DNA from: Aquibacillus rhizosphaerae
Lineage (GTDB): Bacteria > Bacillota > Bacilli > Bacillales > Amphibacillaceae
DNA: 64,000 nucleotides
Assembly (NCBI RefSeq): GCF_030282825.1
Contig: NZ_JASTZU010000025.1
Location: 1 to 64,000, forward strand
Direction of reading: 5' to 3'
Shown: positions 1 to 8,570 of the stretch, piece after piece
Position numbering within the stretch: position 1 is the first letter of the stretch
Layout: every line of letters starts with the position of its first letter
Translations under genes and position numbers: made by a program
The notes under the pieces: generated by a model
What the model was told of the DNA's origin: nothing
The model's input: the letters and a program-made list of their open reading frames with translations, nothing else
The model's database searches: none

Positions 1-49
1 CATAGTAAAAGATTTAACTACCACATGAAGATTATTCAAATAGATGCTG

Positions 50-232
50 TTTTAAGCGGATCAAGCAAAATTGGCGACACTCCTGCAGGAACAGCACGAG
101 CTGAAGATCCACTCAGAAGCGATTTTCTTCTGAGTTAGCTGAAGCCGTGCCTGCGGAAAGGGAGCCGATTTTGCTTGAACAGCGAGGCCAGTGCTCTAGT
201 GCGTACTTTATATCAAGTGTGAAGTTTTAAAA
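50..232. repeat. Interspersed repeat family A, copy 1
   Basis: An imperfect palindrome bounded by TCAAGCAAAATTGG and its inverse (GATTTTGCTTGA). The interior carries CACTCCTGCAGGAA, GAGCTGAAGATCCACTCAG and GTTAGCTGAAGCCGTGCC. The same blocks recur near 47.8 kb and, inverted, near 53.5 kb. It is GC-richer than its surroundings and has no open frame. It looks like a non-autonomous Bacillaceae intergenic repeat; its function is not known. No gene is seen in the first 413 bases. Confidence 0.75.
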
Positions 233-413
233 ACTAACCAAAATAGTCTTACCGTTTTTGTTAAGTAAGATTGAAATTTGCGTTAAATAGTAAGTTTTAA
301 GTCCAATTTTGCAGTGAAAAATAAAAGTAGAGAGCTAATTATGGAAGCTGAAATTGTTATACACATAAAGCTGTTTTAATATGCAAATCCTAAAGACAAA
401 GGAGGCGTTTTGT

Positions 414-566
414 ATGGATAAAAAAGAACGAAAGCCAAGTGAAGAATATTTTGATCATTATGTAAGTAAAGATAATAAAAAAGAAACTGCAGATGCGGAC
501 GAATTAACTAGATTTTATAGTAAAAATGGAACAATTCCTATTGATGTATCAAAATTTGATAAATAA
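414..566 (+). CDS. Small acidic/charged hypothetical protein (50 aa)
   Basis: I do not recognise this protein. It is rich in Lys, Glu and Asp, has no membrane segment and no cysteine, and ends in DVSKFDK. The start is taken at the ATG preceded by AAAGGAGGC about 7 nt upstream. An upstream in-frame ATG at 381 would add 11 residues but has no ribosome binding site. A strong terminator follows at once, so it is a single-gene transcript. The strong ribosome binding site plus terminator argue that it is real despite its size. Confidence 0.65.
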   Translation: MDKKERKPSEEYFDHYVSKDNKKETADADELTRFYSKNGTIPIDVSKFDK

Positions 567-604
567 GAAAAAAACTCAAGGGTTAATCCTTGAGTTTTTT
601 TATA
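567..604 (+). terminator. Rho-independent terminator of the 50-aa gene
   Basis: AAAACTCAAGG and CCTTGAGTTTTTTT form a perfect stem with a short GTTAAT loop and a T tract. It starts directly after the stop codon. Confidence 0.9.
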
Positions 605-607
605 ACC

Positions 608-811
608 AGGAGATTTAGTGTCCTGTGAATAACTGACTATTGCAAGTGCGAAGTCCAGCTACAGCGCCTACCCGCATCTATGTGGTTAAAGAGCACCACA
701 TAGATGTTCGTCTTTATTGCCCTAGGGCGAGCACAAAGAAAGGCATCACAGAAACAAGTTTTTTTTCTTGTTTCGAAGGCGCCCATAGCTTTTGTTCTCA
801 GTGCTAGGATG
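608..811. repeat. Interspersed repeat family B, copy 1
   Basis: Shares TGTCCTGTGAATAACTGACT, GTCCAGCTACAGCGCCTACC, CACCACATAGATGTTCGTCT and AAGGCGCC...GCTTTTGTTC with copies near 42.5 and 62.1 kb. It resembles the widespread Bacillaceae element with a GTCCAGCT...AGCGCC head and a GGCGCC...CTTTTGTTC tail. This copy contains an extra AAACAAGTTTTTTTTCTTGTTT hairpin-like insert and ends right against the stop codon of the neighbouring minus-strand oxidoreductase. Confidence 0.75.
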
Positions 812-1996
812 TTAATTGTTCAACTTAATCAATTGTCCTCTGTTACTCCAATCAACCTTTAAATCACTAGGCAAACAAGCTTTTTGATAACAGTTTTCTA
901 ATGTCTCAGCTAAACCTTCAATCCAATATTGTTTCTTTACCTTATCATAAAGGGTTATTTTTTCTGGGAAAGCAGGAATGACAGGCACTGATTCATGCAT
1001 CGCTTGAATACACGCAACGTGTGCTGAGGCTGCTTCCGGTCCACATAAAATAGATCTACTTCCGTTCGTAATTGCATCAATACAAACACCTAGCTTAGCA
1101 ATGTGATCATTTTCGGGGTTGGAATAAACTTTCGTTGAGCCATCATTAAAATGTGCAACAACATCGTTATTTTCTGAGGTGGGTTCATAAGTGATTGTAG
1201 CTTGCTCAAATTCTAATTGAAAGCGGGGATAGCTTTCTTCTTTAATAGTATGAGAAGCAAAAAAGGTTGCTTCAATATTTTCTGCCGTAATTATTTTCAC
1301 TGCACATGTATCAAATGTTTCAATATTGTTTGTTTTGTATAATTCAGCTGTTACTTGTTTTAGCTTGGCACTAGTATCAGTCCTATCACCAATGAGATAA
1401 AGTAAATGATGTAAAAAGTGAGCGGTGGCGTTATTCGCAACACTATCAAAAATCATATCACCATCTGGACTATATTTTTTCCCGGCCCAAGATGATCGCA
1501 TATAGTAGTCTTCGTTTCTAGGCCATAGAACCAAGCTTTTAAATTGCTTAGCAGAGCCATACAATCCATCTAGAATATCTTTTTTAAGTTGCTGAACAGA
1601 AGGTGAAAAGGACCAGTTAAATCCGATTGCTAAAAATTTACCTGCTCGATCTCTTGTCTTCATCATCACTTCTAAGTCTTTTACACTTGCTGTGGCTGGT
1701 TTTTCACAAAGTACATTGCTTCCGTTATTCATCGCTACACAAGCTTGTTGTTTGTGCAGATGAATAGGTGTAGAGATGATGGCTAAATCAGCTTGAAAAT
1801 CCTGATAAAATTGTTCGAGTGATTGATAAATGGGTATGTTATGATCGAGTATTTCTTGATAGTATTCTGAGCGTCCAGGATTGATGTCAACAACGCCTCT
1901 TATGAATGCGTTTTCATAATCACCATTAAACAAAGCATCTAAATATACATTTCCATAACCACTTATTCCAACTAACACGATAGAAACTTCTTTCAC
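812..1996 (-). CDS. Gfo/Idh/MocA family oxidoreductase
   Basis: An NAD(P)-dependent sugar or sugar-derivative dehydrogenase of the Gfo/Idh/MocA family, 394 aa, cytoplasmic. Visible features are an N-terminal Rossmann segment (VLVGISGYG, residues about 7-15) and the family signature CEKPATAS near residue 96. A C-terminal dimerisation-type domain follows. The start is GTG with an AGGGGGA site 8 nt upstream; the nearby ATG runs into a stop. It is transcribed away from an AraC regulator whose gene starts about 250 bp off, so that regulator may control it. The substrate cannot be read from the sequence. A MITE-like repeat lies in the shared promoter region and a family-B repeat abuts the stop codon. 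Confidence 0.85.
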   Translation of the reverse strand: MKEVSIVLVGISGYGNVYLDALFNGDYENAFIRGVVDINPGRSEYYQEILDHNIPIYQSLEQFYQDFQADLAIISTPIHLHKQQACVAMNNGSNVLCEKPATASVKDLEVMMKTRDRAGKFLAIGFNWSFSPSVQQLKKDILDGLYGSAKQFKSLVLWPRNEDYYMRSSWAGKKYSPDGDMIFDSVANNATAHFLHHLLYLIGDRTDTSAKLKQVTAELYKTNNIETFDTCAVKIITAENIEATFFASHTIKEESYPRFQLEFEQATITYEPTSENNDVVAHFNDGSTKVYSNPENDHIAKLGVCIDAITNGSRSILCGPEAASAHVACIQAMHESVPVIPAFPEKITLYDKVKKQYWIEGLAETLENCYQKACLPSDLKVDWSNRGQLIKLNN

Positions 1997-2097
1997 TACT
2001 TCATTCCCCCTAAATCGAACGATGTGTGTACATGATTCTGATTTGTTGATAATATATGCAATATATCACAGATTATTAAAAATTTCAGTTTTTTGAG

Positions 2098-2209
2098 TCA
2101 ATTTCATAATTACCTTATTCAGTCATCTAAGGGCAATATATAATTTGGAATGGTTTTATCCAACTATAAATTGTTGTAGGTGACGACAAAATTGGTATTA
2201 TTAAATTGA
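2098..2209. repeat. MITE-like repeat family C, copy 1 (long form)
   Basis: Ends are TCAATTTCATAAT and ATTATTAAATTGA, near-perfect inverted repeats. Compared with the 73-bp copies in the pectin gene run, this one has about 39 extra bases after CTAAGGGCAA, themselves weakly self-complementary. It lies between two divergent genes, upstream of the AraC regulator. Confidence 0.8.
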
Positions 2210-2246
2210 TTATTTTTTCTAAATTTTAAATTGGAGGTAAATGGTT

Positions 2247-3065
2247 ATGAGTAGTAGAGAGCTAGAATTATCACAGGCGGGAATTCGTTTGTATGAAAGT
2301 AACCATGTTGAAGGAGATTCGGTTCATGAGCATCATCACCACATTTATCAACTATTATATGCCTTAGATGGCGAAGGGAAAGTAGTTTTAGATGGAACTC
2401 ATTTTGACTTTCAACAAGATAATGTAGCCGTTATTGTACCTTTTTCGGAGCATTCAATCATCTCGGATAACAAACTAACAGTTCTAGTATTGGCTTTTGA
2501 TAAATCTTGTTTAGAACAGTCCATTCAAGAAGACTTGCTTTTCACTTTTTTTGATGACACAAAGCTAATTAAATTAAACCCATTTGATGGTAGTACAATT
2601 AGACAATTACTAAGGAAGATGCTCTATGAGCAATCACACGGTGATTCGATAAATTTTGTAGCAATGAAAATCTTTTTATCTGAATTGTTATTGAAACTTG
2701 CTAGATCACAAAAGCAACCAGAAGTATTCGATGCTAACGTTTTAAGAGCGGAACGTCTTCGTAATTATATTGATACACATTATTTTGAAAATATTAATGC
2801 GGATGATTTATCAGAAAAGTTAGCGGTTAGTACTAGGCATATTAATACTATTTTTAAAGAACGATACCACGTTACTCCGATTCAATACTTGACGGAAGTA
2901 AGGATTGGTTTGGCGAAAAACATGCTAATTGACTCTGACAATGATATTGCTTCCATCTGTTTTGAGGTTGGTTTTGAATCTCTATCTACATTTTATCGAG
3001 CTTTTAAAAACTCTACGGACATATCACCAAACAAATATCGAACAGCTTATAAAAAAACTAAGTAA
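2247..3065 (+). CDS. AraC family transcriptional regulator with N-terminal cupin sensor
   Basis: A cytoplasmic one-component regulator of 272 aa. The N-terminal part has a cupin-like sensor region with a run of histidines (HEHHHH, about residues 27-32). The C-terminal ~100 residues hold two helix-turn-helix motifs of the AraC type, the second ending in ISPNKYR. The ATG at 2247 is chosen because GGAGG lies 9 nt upstream; the in-frame ATG at 2241 is only 3 nt from it. It is divergent from a Gfo/Idh/MocA gene and upstream of the oxidoreductase/DUF993/isomerase operon, which are its likely targets. The ligand is unknown. Confidence 0.88.
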   Translation: MSSRELELSQAGIRLYESNHVEGDSVHEHHHHIYQLLYALDGEGKVVLDGTHFDFQQDNVAVIVPFSEHSIISDNKLTVLVLAFDKSCLEQSIQEDLLFTFFDDTKLIKLNPFDGSTIRQLLRKMLYEQSHGDSINFVAMKIFLSELLLKLARSQKQPEVFDANVLRAERLRNYIDTHYFENINADDLSEKLAVSTRHINTIFKERYHVTPIQYLTEVRIGLAKNMLIDSDNDIASICFEVGFESLSTFYRAFKNSTDISPNKYRTAYKKTK

Positions 3066-3086
3066 GTGATTGTTTCCGATTTTAAG

Positions 3087-3124
3087 AAATTCGTTCTTAG
3101 ATTAATAAGACGAATTTTTTTTAT
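3087..3124 (+). terminator. Terminator after the AraC regulator
   Basis: AAATTCGT...ACGAATTT stem with inner CTT/AAG pairing, followed by a run of T. Confidence 0.8.
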
Positions 3125-3177
3125 GCCTATATACTAAACGTAAGTATTGAGAAACCATAAAGGGAGATGGGAAAAAC

Positions 3178-4329
3178 ATGGCAGAACAAAAGATAGGTAT
3201 TATTATGAACGGTGTAACAGGACGTATGGGTACAAATCAACACTTAATTCGTTCCATTGTAGCTATTAGAGAACAGGGTGGTGTAAGCCTAGCAAATGGT
3301 GACAAATTGATACCTGATCCAATATTAGTAGGTAGAAATTCAAATAAATTGGAAGCGTTAGCAAAAACATACAATATAGAACGATGGAGTACGGATTTAG
3401 ATGAAGCGATGAAAGATTCATTCAATCAAATTTATTTTGATTCACAAACGACGGTACGTCGTGCAGAGGGAATTCGTCAAGCGATAAAAGCAGGCAAGCA
3501 TATTTATTGTGAGAAACCAACTGCAACTAGTGTTGAAGAATCTTTGGAATTAGCTAAGTTGGCCAGAGATGCTGGAGTGAAAAATGGCGTAGTGCAAGAT
3601 AAGTTGTTTCTACCAGGTTTGTTAAAGTTAAAAAGACTAATAGATGCAGGGTTTTTTGGGAAAATTTTATCCGTTCGCATGGAGTTTGGATACTGGGTGT
3701 TTGAAGGTGATTGGCAAGAGGGGCAGCGTCCATCATGGAACTACCGTGAAGAAGACGGTGGCGGTATCATCGTAGATATGTTCGCCCATTGGCGTTATGT
3801 GATTGATAATTTATTTGGACCAATACGCACGGTTTCGTGTTTGGGTGCAACGCATATCAGCGAACGGATTGATGAGCAAGGTGAGAAATATCAATGTACG
3901 GCAGATGATGCAGCATACGGTACATTTGAATTGGATGGAGGTATTGTCGTTCAAGCTAATTCATCATGGGCGGTCCGTGTTAATCGCGATGATTTATTGA
4001 CAATTCAAGTTGATGGGACAGAAGGTAGTGCTGTTGCGGGGCTCAGGGATTGCAAAACGCAGCACCGTGTTAACACACCAAAACCAGTTTGGAATCCAGA
4101 CATTGAAAACCCTCATGATTTTCAAGCACAGTGGGAAGAAGTACCTGACAATCAATTCTTTGATAACGGCTTTAAAGTTCAATGGGAACTATTCTTAAAG
4201 CATATAGTAGAAGATCAACCATTCGAATGGGACTTACTAGAAGGTGCGAAAGGGACGCAGTTATCTGATCTTGGCCTCCAGTCTTGGAAGGAAAGAAGAT
4301 GGCTTGATGTACCAGAGTTGAAAATATAG
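3178..4329 (+). CDS. Gfo/Idh/MocA family oxidoreductase, first gene of a three-gene operon
   Basis: A predicted NAD(P)-dependent oxidoreductase of 383 aa. The N-terminus has the Rossmann loop NGVTGRMGTNQ, with a dapB-like GxxGRMG pattern. HIYCEKPTATS near residue 110 is the Gfo/Idh/MocA signature. The GGGIIVDMFAHWRYV stretch near residue 200 is the usual active-site region, with Asp and His in place. GGGAGATGG precedes the ATG. The DUF993 gene starts 11 bp after its stop and a TIM-barrel isomerase follows, so the three probably act in one pathway: oxidation of a sugar derivative, then isomerisation or aldol cleavage. The substrate is not known. Confidence 0.88.
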   Translation: MAEQKIGIIMNGVTGRMGTNQHLIRSIVAIREQGGVSLANGDKLIPDPILVGRNSNKLEALAKTYNIERWSTDLDEAMKDSFNQIYFDSQTTVRRAEGIRQAIKAGKHIYCEKPTATSVEESLELAKLARDAGVKNGVVQDKLFLPGLLKLKRLIDAGFFGKILSVRMEFGYWVFEGDWQEGQRPSWNYREEDGGGIIVDMFAHWRYVIDNLFGPIRTVSCLGATHISERIDEQGEKYQCTADDAAYGTFELDGGIVVQANSSWAVRVNRDDLLTIQVDGTEGSAVAGLRDCKTQHRVNTPKPVWNPDIENPHDFQAQWEEVPDNQFFDNGFKVQWELFLKHIVEDQPFEWDLLEGAKGTQLSDLGLQSWKERRWLDVPELKI

Positions 4330-4340
4330 GAGGTTGAACG

Positions 4341-5507
4341 ATGGTTAGGGAATTAATTTTACCAGGTGAAGGTAGAAAACTTTATACGTACCAGCCTAGA
4401 AATACAGTATCCTTTGACGTGCCAAAAGGAAAATCTTTTCAAAAAAGAATAGCATTTTCAGCCGCACATGTTGTTTGTGACCCACTTGCAAATACGGATC
4501 CATTGTCTAACGGACAAATTGACTGGGATGAAACAATGAAATATCGTCACCATCTTTGGTCGCTTGGACTATCGGTTGCAGAAGCAATGGATACAGCCCA
4601 ACGAGGAATGGGACTAAATTGGAATGGTGCTAAGGAATTAATTCATCGGTCCGTTAAAGAGGCTCGTTCTGTTGGAGGTAAAATCGCTAGTGGTGTTGGA
4701 ACAGACCAACTAAGGCCAGGTCCAGGTGTAACACTAGAGGATGTTGAAGCTGCATACGAAGAACAATGTGCATTTGTAGAAGGAGAAGGTGGCCAGATTA
4801 TTTTAATGGCTAGTCGTGCTTTAGCGGCATGTGCAACTGGTCCTGATGATTATGAACGGGTCTACAATAAAATTCTAAGTAATGTATCGCAACCAGTTAT
4901 CTTGCATTGGCTTGGAGACATGTTTGACCCAGCACTTAAAGGTTATTGGGGCTATGAAAATGTGGACGAAGCAATGGATGTATGTCTACGGGTAATTCGA
5001 GAAAATGTAGAAAAAGTAGACGGGATAAAGATATCGTTACTAGATGATACAAAAGAAATTAAAATGCGTCGACTTCTTCCAGATAGTGTACGCATGTACA
5101 CGGGTGATGATTTTAATTATCCATCCTTAATCAAAGGTGACGAGCAAGGGTATAGCCATGCATTACTAGGTATCTTTGATGCCATCGCACCTGCTGCATC
5201 AGCTGCTCTACACGCCCTTGACGCAGGTGACCTAGCAACCTATGATTCGCTTTTAGAAAAAACAGTACCGTTATCACGACACATCTTTCAAAAACCAACA
5301 TTTTCCTATAAAACGGGTGTTGTATTTATGGCTTATTTAAATGGACATCAATCTCATTTTCGTATGATTGGTGGAATGGAAGGTGCTCGCTCAATCACCC
5401 ATTTAGCGGATCTATTTGTAATGGCTGATGAGGCGGGGCTCTTGGAAAGACCAGACCTTGCTGTCGAACGTATGCAACTTGTATTAGCGCAAGCAGGAAT
5501 AAGATAG
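4341..5507 (+). CDS. DUF993 (dihydrodipicolinate-synthase-like) family protein
   Basis: A 388-aa protein of the DUF993 family, a relative of DapA/N-acetylneuraminate-lyase class I aldolases. Supporting features are a TIM-barrel pattern and Lys230 in VDGIKISLLDD, placed where class I aldolases carry the Schiff-base lysine. YTGDDFNYP follows, matching the DapA-like GDD region. No signal peptide is present. The ribosome binding site AGGAGGTT lies just before the ATG. It sits between an oxidoreductase and a sugar-isomerase-like gene with spacings of 11 bp on each side, so it is probably co-translated. Aldol cleavage of an oxidised sugar is my inference; the family has no function I can vouch for. 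Confidence 0.82.
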   Translation: MVRELILPGEGRKLYTYQPRNTVSFDVPKGKSFQKRIAFSAAHVVCDPLANTDPLSNGQIDWDETMKYRHHLWSLGLSVAEAMDTAQRGMGLNWNGAKELIHRSVKEARSVGGKIASGVGTDQLRPGPGVTLEDVEAAYEEQCAFVEGEGGQIILMASRALAACATGPDDYERVYNKILSNVSQPVILHWLGDMFDPALKGYWGYENVDEAMDVCLRVIRENVEKVDGIKISLLDDTKEIKMRRLLPDSVRMYTGDDFNYPSLIKGDEQGYSHALLGIFDAIAPAASAALHALDAGDLATYDSLLEKTVPLSRHIFQKPTFSYKTGVVFMAYLNGHQSHFRMIGGMEGARSITHLADLFVMADEAGLLERPDLAVERMQLVLAQAGIR

Positions 5508-5518
5508 GAGGGAAAAAG

Positions 5519-6340
5519 ATGAGTGATGGTCCATTATTAAAAAACCTTAGTCTCAATCAAATCACGACGGAACAATGGAACCTGCGCGAGGCAGTTGAAG
5601 GTTGTGTCCGTAAAGAGATACCTTGGATTTCTTTATGGCGTCATAAAATAGAAGAAATAGGACTTGCTGAAAGTAAACGAATTGTTACAGACGCTGGACT
5701 GAAGGTTTCTAGTCTTTGCCGTGGTGGAATGTTTCCGGCAGCTACTGCTAAGGAGCGTCAGGTTAAAATAGACGATAATAAACGTGCCATAGAAGAAGCG
5801 GCTGAGCTTGGAACGGATACACTTGTGCTCGTTTGTGGACCAGGTCCTGATCGAGATATTGACGCTGCGAGAAGTTCTGTGGAAAATGGAATAGAGGCAT
5901 TAGTACCTTTTGCTGAGTCCCATGGGGTGAAACTAGCAATTGAGCCATTACATCCAATGTATGCTGCTGACCGCTCGGTAATCGTTACTTTAGACCAAGC
6001 CAACACGATTGCTGAACAATACACTCCACAACAAGTAGGGGTTGTTGTTGATGTATTCCATGTATGGTGGGATCCAGATCTATATAATCAAATTACACGT
6101 GCCAGTGGACGAATTCATGGATTTCATGTTTCTGATTGGATTGTTCCTGTTCCAGATATGTTTAAAGGCCGTGGCATGATGGGTGATGGTGTGATTGAAA
6201 TACGCAGAATTCGTAAGGCTGTAGAAGCAGCGGGTTACCATGGCCCCATCGAAGTAGAAATTATAAATCAGTCACTATGGGATCAACCAGGTGATGATGT
6301 TCTAAAAAAAATTAAAGAAAGCTATCTGAAGCACGTATAA
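5519..6340 (+). CDS. Sugar phosphate isomerase/epimerase (xylose-isomerase-like TIM barrel)
   Basis: A 273-aa protein of the AP-endonuclease-2/xylose-isomerase-like TIM-barrel superfamily. Metal-site segments are visible in order: KLAIEPLHP (Glu), VGVVVDVFHVWWDP (Asp, His), HGFHVSDW (His, Asp) and GPIEVEI (Glu). These fit a divalent-metal isomerase or epimerase. AGGAGG lies 7 nt before the ATG. It is the last gene of the oxidoreductase/DUF993 operon and is followed by a terminator. The exact sugar is not determinable here. Confidence 0.85.
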   Translation: MSDGPLLKNLSLNQITTEQWNLREAVEGCVRKEIPWISLWRHKIEEIGLAESKRIVTDAGLKVSSLCRGGMFPAATAKERQVKIDDNKRAIEEAAELGTDTLVLVCGPGPDRDIDAARSSVENGIEALVPFAESHGVKLAIEPLHPMYAADRSVIVTLDQANTIAEQYTPQQVGVVVDVFHVWWDPDLYNQITRASGRIHGFHVSDWIVPVPDMFKGRGMMGDGVIEIRRIRKAVEAAGYHGPIEVEIINQSLWDQPGDDVLKKIKESYLKHV

Positions 6341-6377
6341 CATAGTATAATGGAAGTAACGGGATGGGGTTTATATT

Positions 6378-6416
6378 ACTGGATGGCAGATTTCAAGCCA
6401 TCCAGTTTATTTTGTT
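6378..6416 (+). terminator. Terminator of the oxidoreductase/DUF993/isomerase operon
   Basis: ACTGGATGGC and GCCATCCAGT form a perfect 10-bp stem around an AGATTTCAA loop, followed by TTTATTTTGTT. Confidence 0.9.
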
Positions 6417-6487
6417 ATTGGAAGTAGGAAGAAAAAGAGTTGTATTCTGGTTCCGATAATTTAAAAACTGAGGCAACCACTGAAATA

Positions 6488-7021
6488 CTACCCAAGTGCA
6501 TTAACGAATCTTTTTAACATTTTCTTTTTTTGTTTGGACTTTGATTTTTCATATATAGCTCTAAATTCTGATGCTTCACTTTTCTTGTACCCTTGTGATT
6601 CAAGCTCTACTTGTAGTTGTTTATACAACTGGTTAAAATGTGTGTCGGTATTTTCCTCTAATTGCACAGCAATATCCTTGTACTTATTATAGAAGTAGAA
6701 ATAAGATATTTCTTCACCGATTTGTTGTTTTTGCTTATATTCGTTATATGCTTGTTCCATTAAGTTATCTAACTTGTCATTAACTGTGTATCTTAGTTTT
6801 TTAAATTTCTGCTCGTATTGAAATTTTAACTCTTGTACGGTCATTGATTTTTTATCAACTGGCGTGTTGCGAATTATTAATTCTGCTGAATGTACGGTTT
6901 GGTGTTTACTTGAAATAATACTTTTATTCTCTGGTGTCGCCAATGAAATTTGTTCCTTAAAATAAAGAATACTCATAACGATAATAAGAAATATTGTGAA
7001 CTTAAGTGTAACGTGCTTCAT
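6488..7021 (-). CDS. Secreted or membrane-anchored hypothetical protein
   Basis: I do not recognise this 177-aa protein. Residues 5-21 are hydrophobic (LKFTIFLIIVMSILYF) and would act as a signal peptide or N-terminal anchor. The rest is highly charged and helix-prone, rich in Lys, Glu and Gln, and likely coiled. There is no lipobox. GAGGAGA lies 8 nt before the ATG. It ends in a Lys-rich tail (KSKQKKKMLKRF). It has no obvious functional link to its neighbours. Confidence 0.7.
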   Translation of the reverse strand: MKHVTLKFTIFLIIVMSILYFKEQISLATPENKSIISSKHQTVHSAELIIRNTPVDKKSMTVQELKFQYEQKFKKLRYTVNDKLDNLMEQAYNEYKQKQQIGEEISYFYFYNKYKDIAVQLEENTDTHFNQLYKQLQVELESQGYKKSEASEFRAIYEKSKSKQKKKMLKRFVNALG

Positions 7022-7075
7022 TTGAAATTCTCCTCATTTAGAAGTATTTCTACCTGAAGCTATATTTATACGTAT

Positions 7076-7112
7076 GTAAAAAGCCAATGGAATTTTTATT
7101 TCATTGGCTTCT
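7076..7112 (-). terminator. Terminator of the small zinc-ribbon gene
   Basis: AAGCCAATG and CATTGGCTT form the stem; on the minus strand it is followed by TTTTTAC. It lies between two minus-strand genes. Confidence 0.75.
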
Positions 7113-7156
7113 CTTTCAAATGAAAATGAACTGAAACTTACCTGCTGATAGAAGTA

Positions 7157-7354
7157 CTACCTCATCCAATCTTCAAACTGACCGCTGCCATTACACCCTG
7201 GACAGTGATAGGCACTATTATAATAATGTTCATAGGGAAGTATTTGTACACCTCTGCCACCACAATCAGGACAATGCCCTTGCTCTTGCATTTTCGAAAC
7301 TCTTTTTTCATATCTACCATTAGACCAGTTACTAATAGCATTAAAAAGTCCCAT
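7157..7354 (-). CDS. Small zinc-finger-like protein with two CxxCxGxG motifs
   Basis: A 65-aa protein with two DnaJ-type cysteine motifs, CPDCGGRG (about residues 28-35) and CPGCNGSG (about 51-58). Four cysteines would bind one zinc ion. The N-terminal half is basic (GRYEKRVSKM). GAGGTGATT lies 4 nt before the ATG. Small proteins of this kind occur in many bacilli. A role in nucleic-acid or protein binding is possible, but I cannot name one. An overlapping frame of similar length lacks these motifs and is not counted. Confidence 0.75.
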   Translation of the reverse strand: MGLFNAISNWSNGRYEKRVSKMQEQGHCPDCGGRGVQILPYEHYYNSAYHCPGCNGSGQFEDWMR

Positions 7355-7456
7355 TTAATCACCTCGCGCTTTTTTCGTATTATGTAACAAAATAATAGAA
7401 ATATACTTAAGGTGATTAGGTTCTATAATTGGAGTTTGTCAGAGCTATTCTGAAAA

Positions 7457-7494
7457 GAAAAAAATGAACCAAACAAGATAGGTTCATTTTAGTT
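7457..7494 (-). terminator. Terminator of the aldo/keto reductase gene
   Basis: Read on the minus strand, AAAATGAACC and GGTTCATTTTTTT pair around a TATCTTGTTT loop. Confidence 0.88.
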
Positions 7495-7497
7495 TTA

Positions 7498-8409
7498 TTA
7501 TTTTTCTGTGTGTTGTGGGTGATTAACAGAGACAATGTCTAAGCTTGCTGCTTGAGCATTAAGCTCTACTTGTTTTGGGTTTTTACACCCAGGAATTACG
7601 GATGTCACTGCTGGATGTTTCAAACACCAAGCAAGAGCCCATGAAGCCATAGAAATACCTTCTGGAACTTCGTTATGCTCAATCTCTTTAACGAGCTTTA
7701 AGTTTTTTGTAGTTTCAGCTTGATCATGTTTGGAACGAACATCATTTTCTTTAAAAATCGCACCTGGATTGTATTTTCCGCTCAAATAACCACTAGCTAA
7801 TGGAACACGAGCCAAAACTCCAAGGTTCTGTTCTTGGCAGGTAGGAAATATCTGATCTTCAGGTTTGCGATCCAATCGATTATAGACAACTTGAATTGCT
7901 TTAGCATTAACATGTAGTGCAGATTTTGTTTGGTAATCATCTTCATTTTGTTTGAGTGATATTCCAAGGTTACGAATTTTTCCTGCTTGTATTTGTTTAT
8001 CTAACATCGTCCAAAGTTCATCATTATTAAACTCTTCATCTGTACAGGAGTGCGCCTGATATAAGTCAATATAATCTGTTTGCAATGCTTTTAAAGAATC
8101 ATCCAATTGTTTTAATACTTCATCAGCACGCCAGTGTCTCGTTCTTTCAAAATTGTCTTTAAAGTGGTGGCCAAACTTCGTAGCTACGATCCAATCTTCA
8201 CGATTATTTCGTTTTAAATAATTTCCGATAAATGATTCAGAAAGGTGGTCTCCGTAACATTCAGCGGTATCAAGTAAATTAATCCCCATTTCCTTCGCCT
8301 TATCAAGTATTTGATCTACCTCACTTTGAGTAAAGTTTACTCCCCATTCGCCTCCGAATTGCCACGTTCCTAAACCTACAACAGATACATTTAAATTTGT
8401 ATTACCCAA
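7498..8409 (-). CDS. Aldo/keto reductase
   Basis: A cytoplasmic NADPH-dependent carbonyl reductase of the AKR superfamily, 303 aa from the TTG used here. Motifs are GLGTWQFGG near the N-terminus, LLDTAECYGD (catalytic Asp and Tyr), the Lys in ATKFGHHF, and C-terminal VIPGCKNPKQV binding the cofactor phosphate. The start is odd. Five codons upstream, in frame, an ATC sits at the ideal distance from GAGGTGAT and would give the classic xKYRRLG N-terminus. No ATG, GTG or TTG is found there, so the original start codon may have mutated. A terminator follows the gene. Confidence 0.88.
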   Translation of the reverse strand: MGNTNLNVSVVGLGTWQFGGEWGVNFTQSEVDQILDKAKEMGINLLDTAECYGDHLSESFIGNYLKRNNREDWIVATKFGHHFKDNFERTRHWRADEVLKQLDDSLKALQTDYIDLYQAHSCTDEEFNNDELWTMLDKQIQAGKIRNLGISLKQNEDDYQTKSALHVNAKAIQVVYNRLDRKPEDQIFPTCQEQNLGVLARVPLASGYLSGKYNPGAIFKENDVRSKHDQAETTKNLKLVKEIEHNEVPEGISMASWALAWCLKHPAVTSVIPGCKNPKQVELNAQAASLDIVSVNHPQHTEK

Positions 8410-8542
8410 GCGTCTATATTTGATACAATCACCTCATTAATATAATTTGCAGTTTTTAAGCTTAGTATCACACTTTTTTTGTAAGAAATAAATAGCTACT
8501 AGTATTTCTACAAGAAAACGTACCAAACTACATAAAAACATT

Positions 8543-8570
8543 CAAAAAAAAGAACATCCTCACAAGGATG
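8543..8570 (-). terminator. Minus-strand terminator with no protein gene in front of it
   Basis: CATCCT-TGTG-AGGATG followed on the minus strand by TTCTTTTTTTT. No credible minus-strand coding gene lies upstream of it, which suggests a non-coding transcript ends here. Confidence 0.75.
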
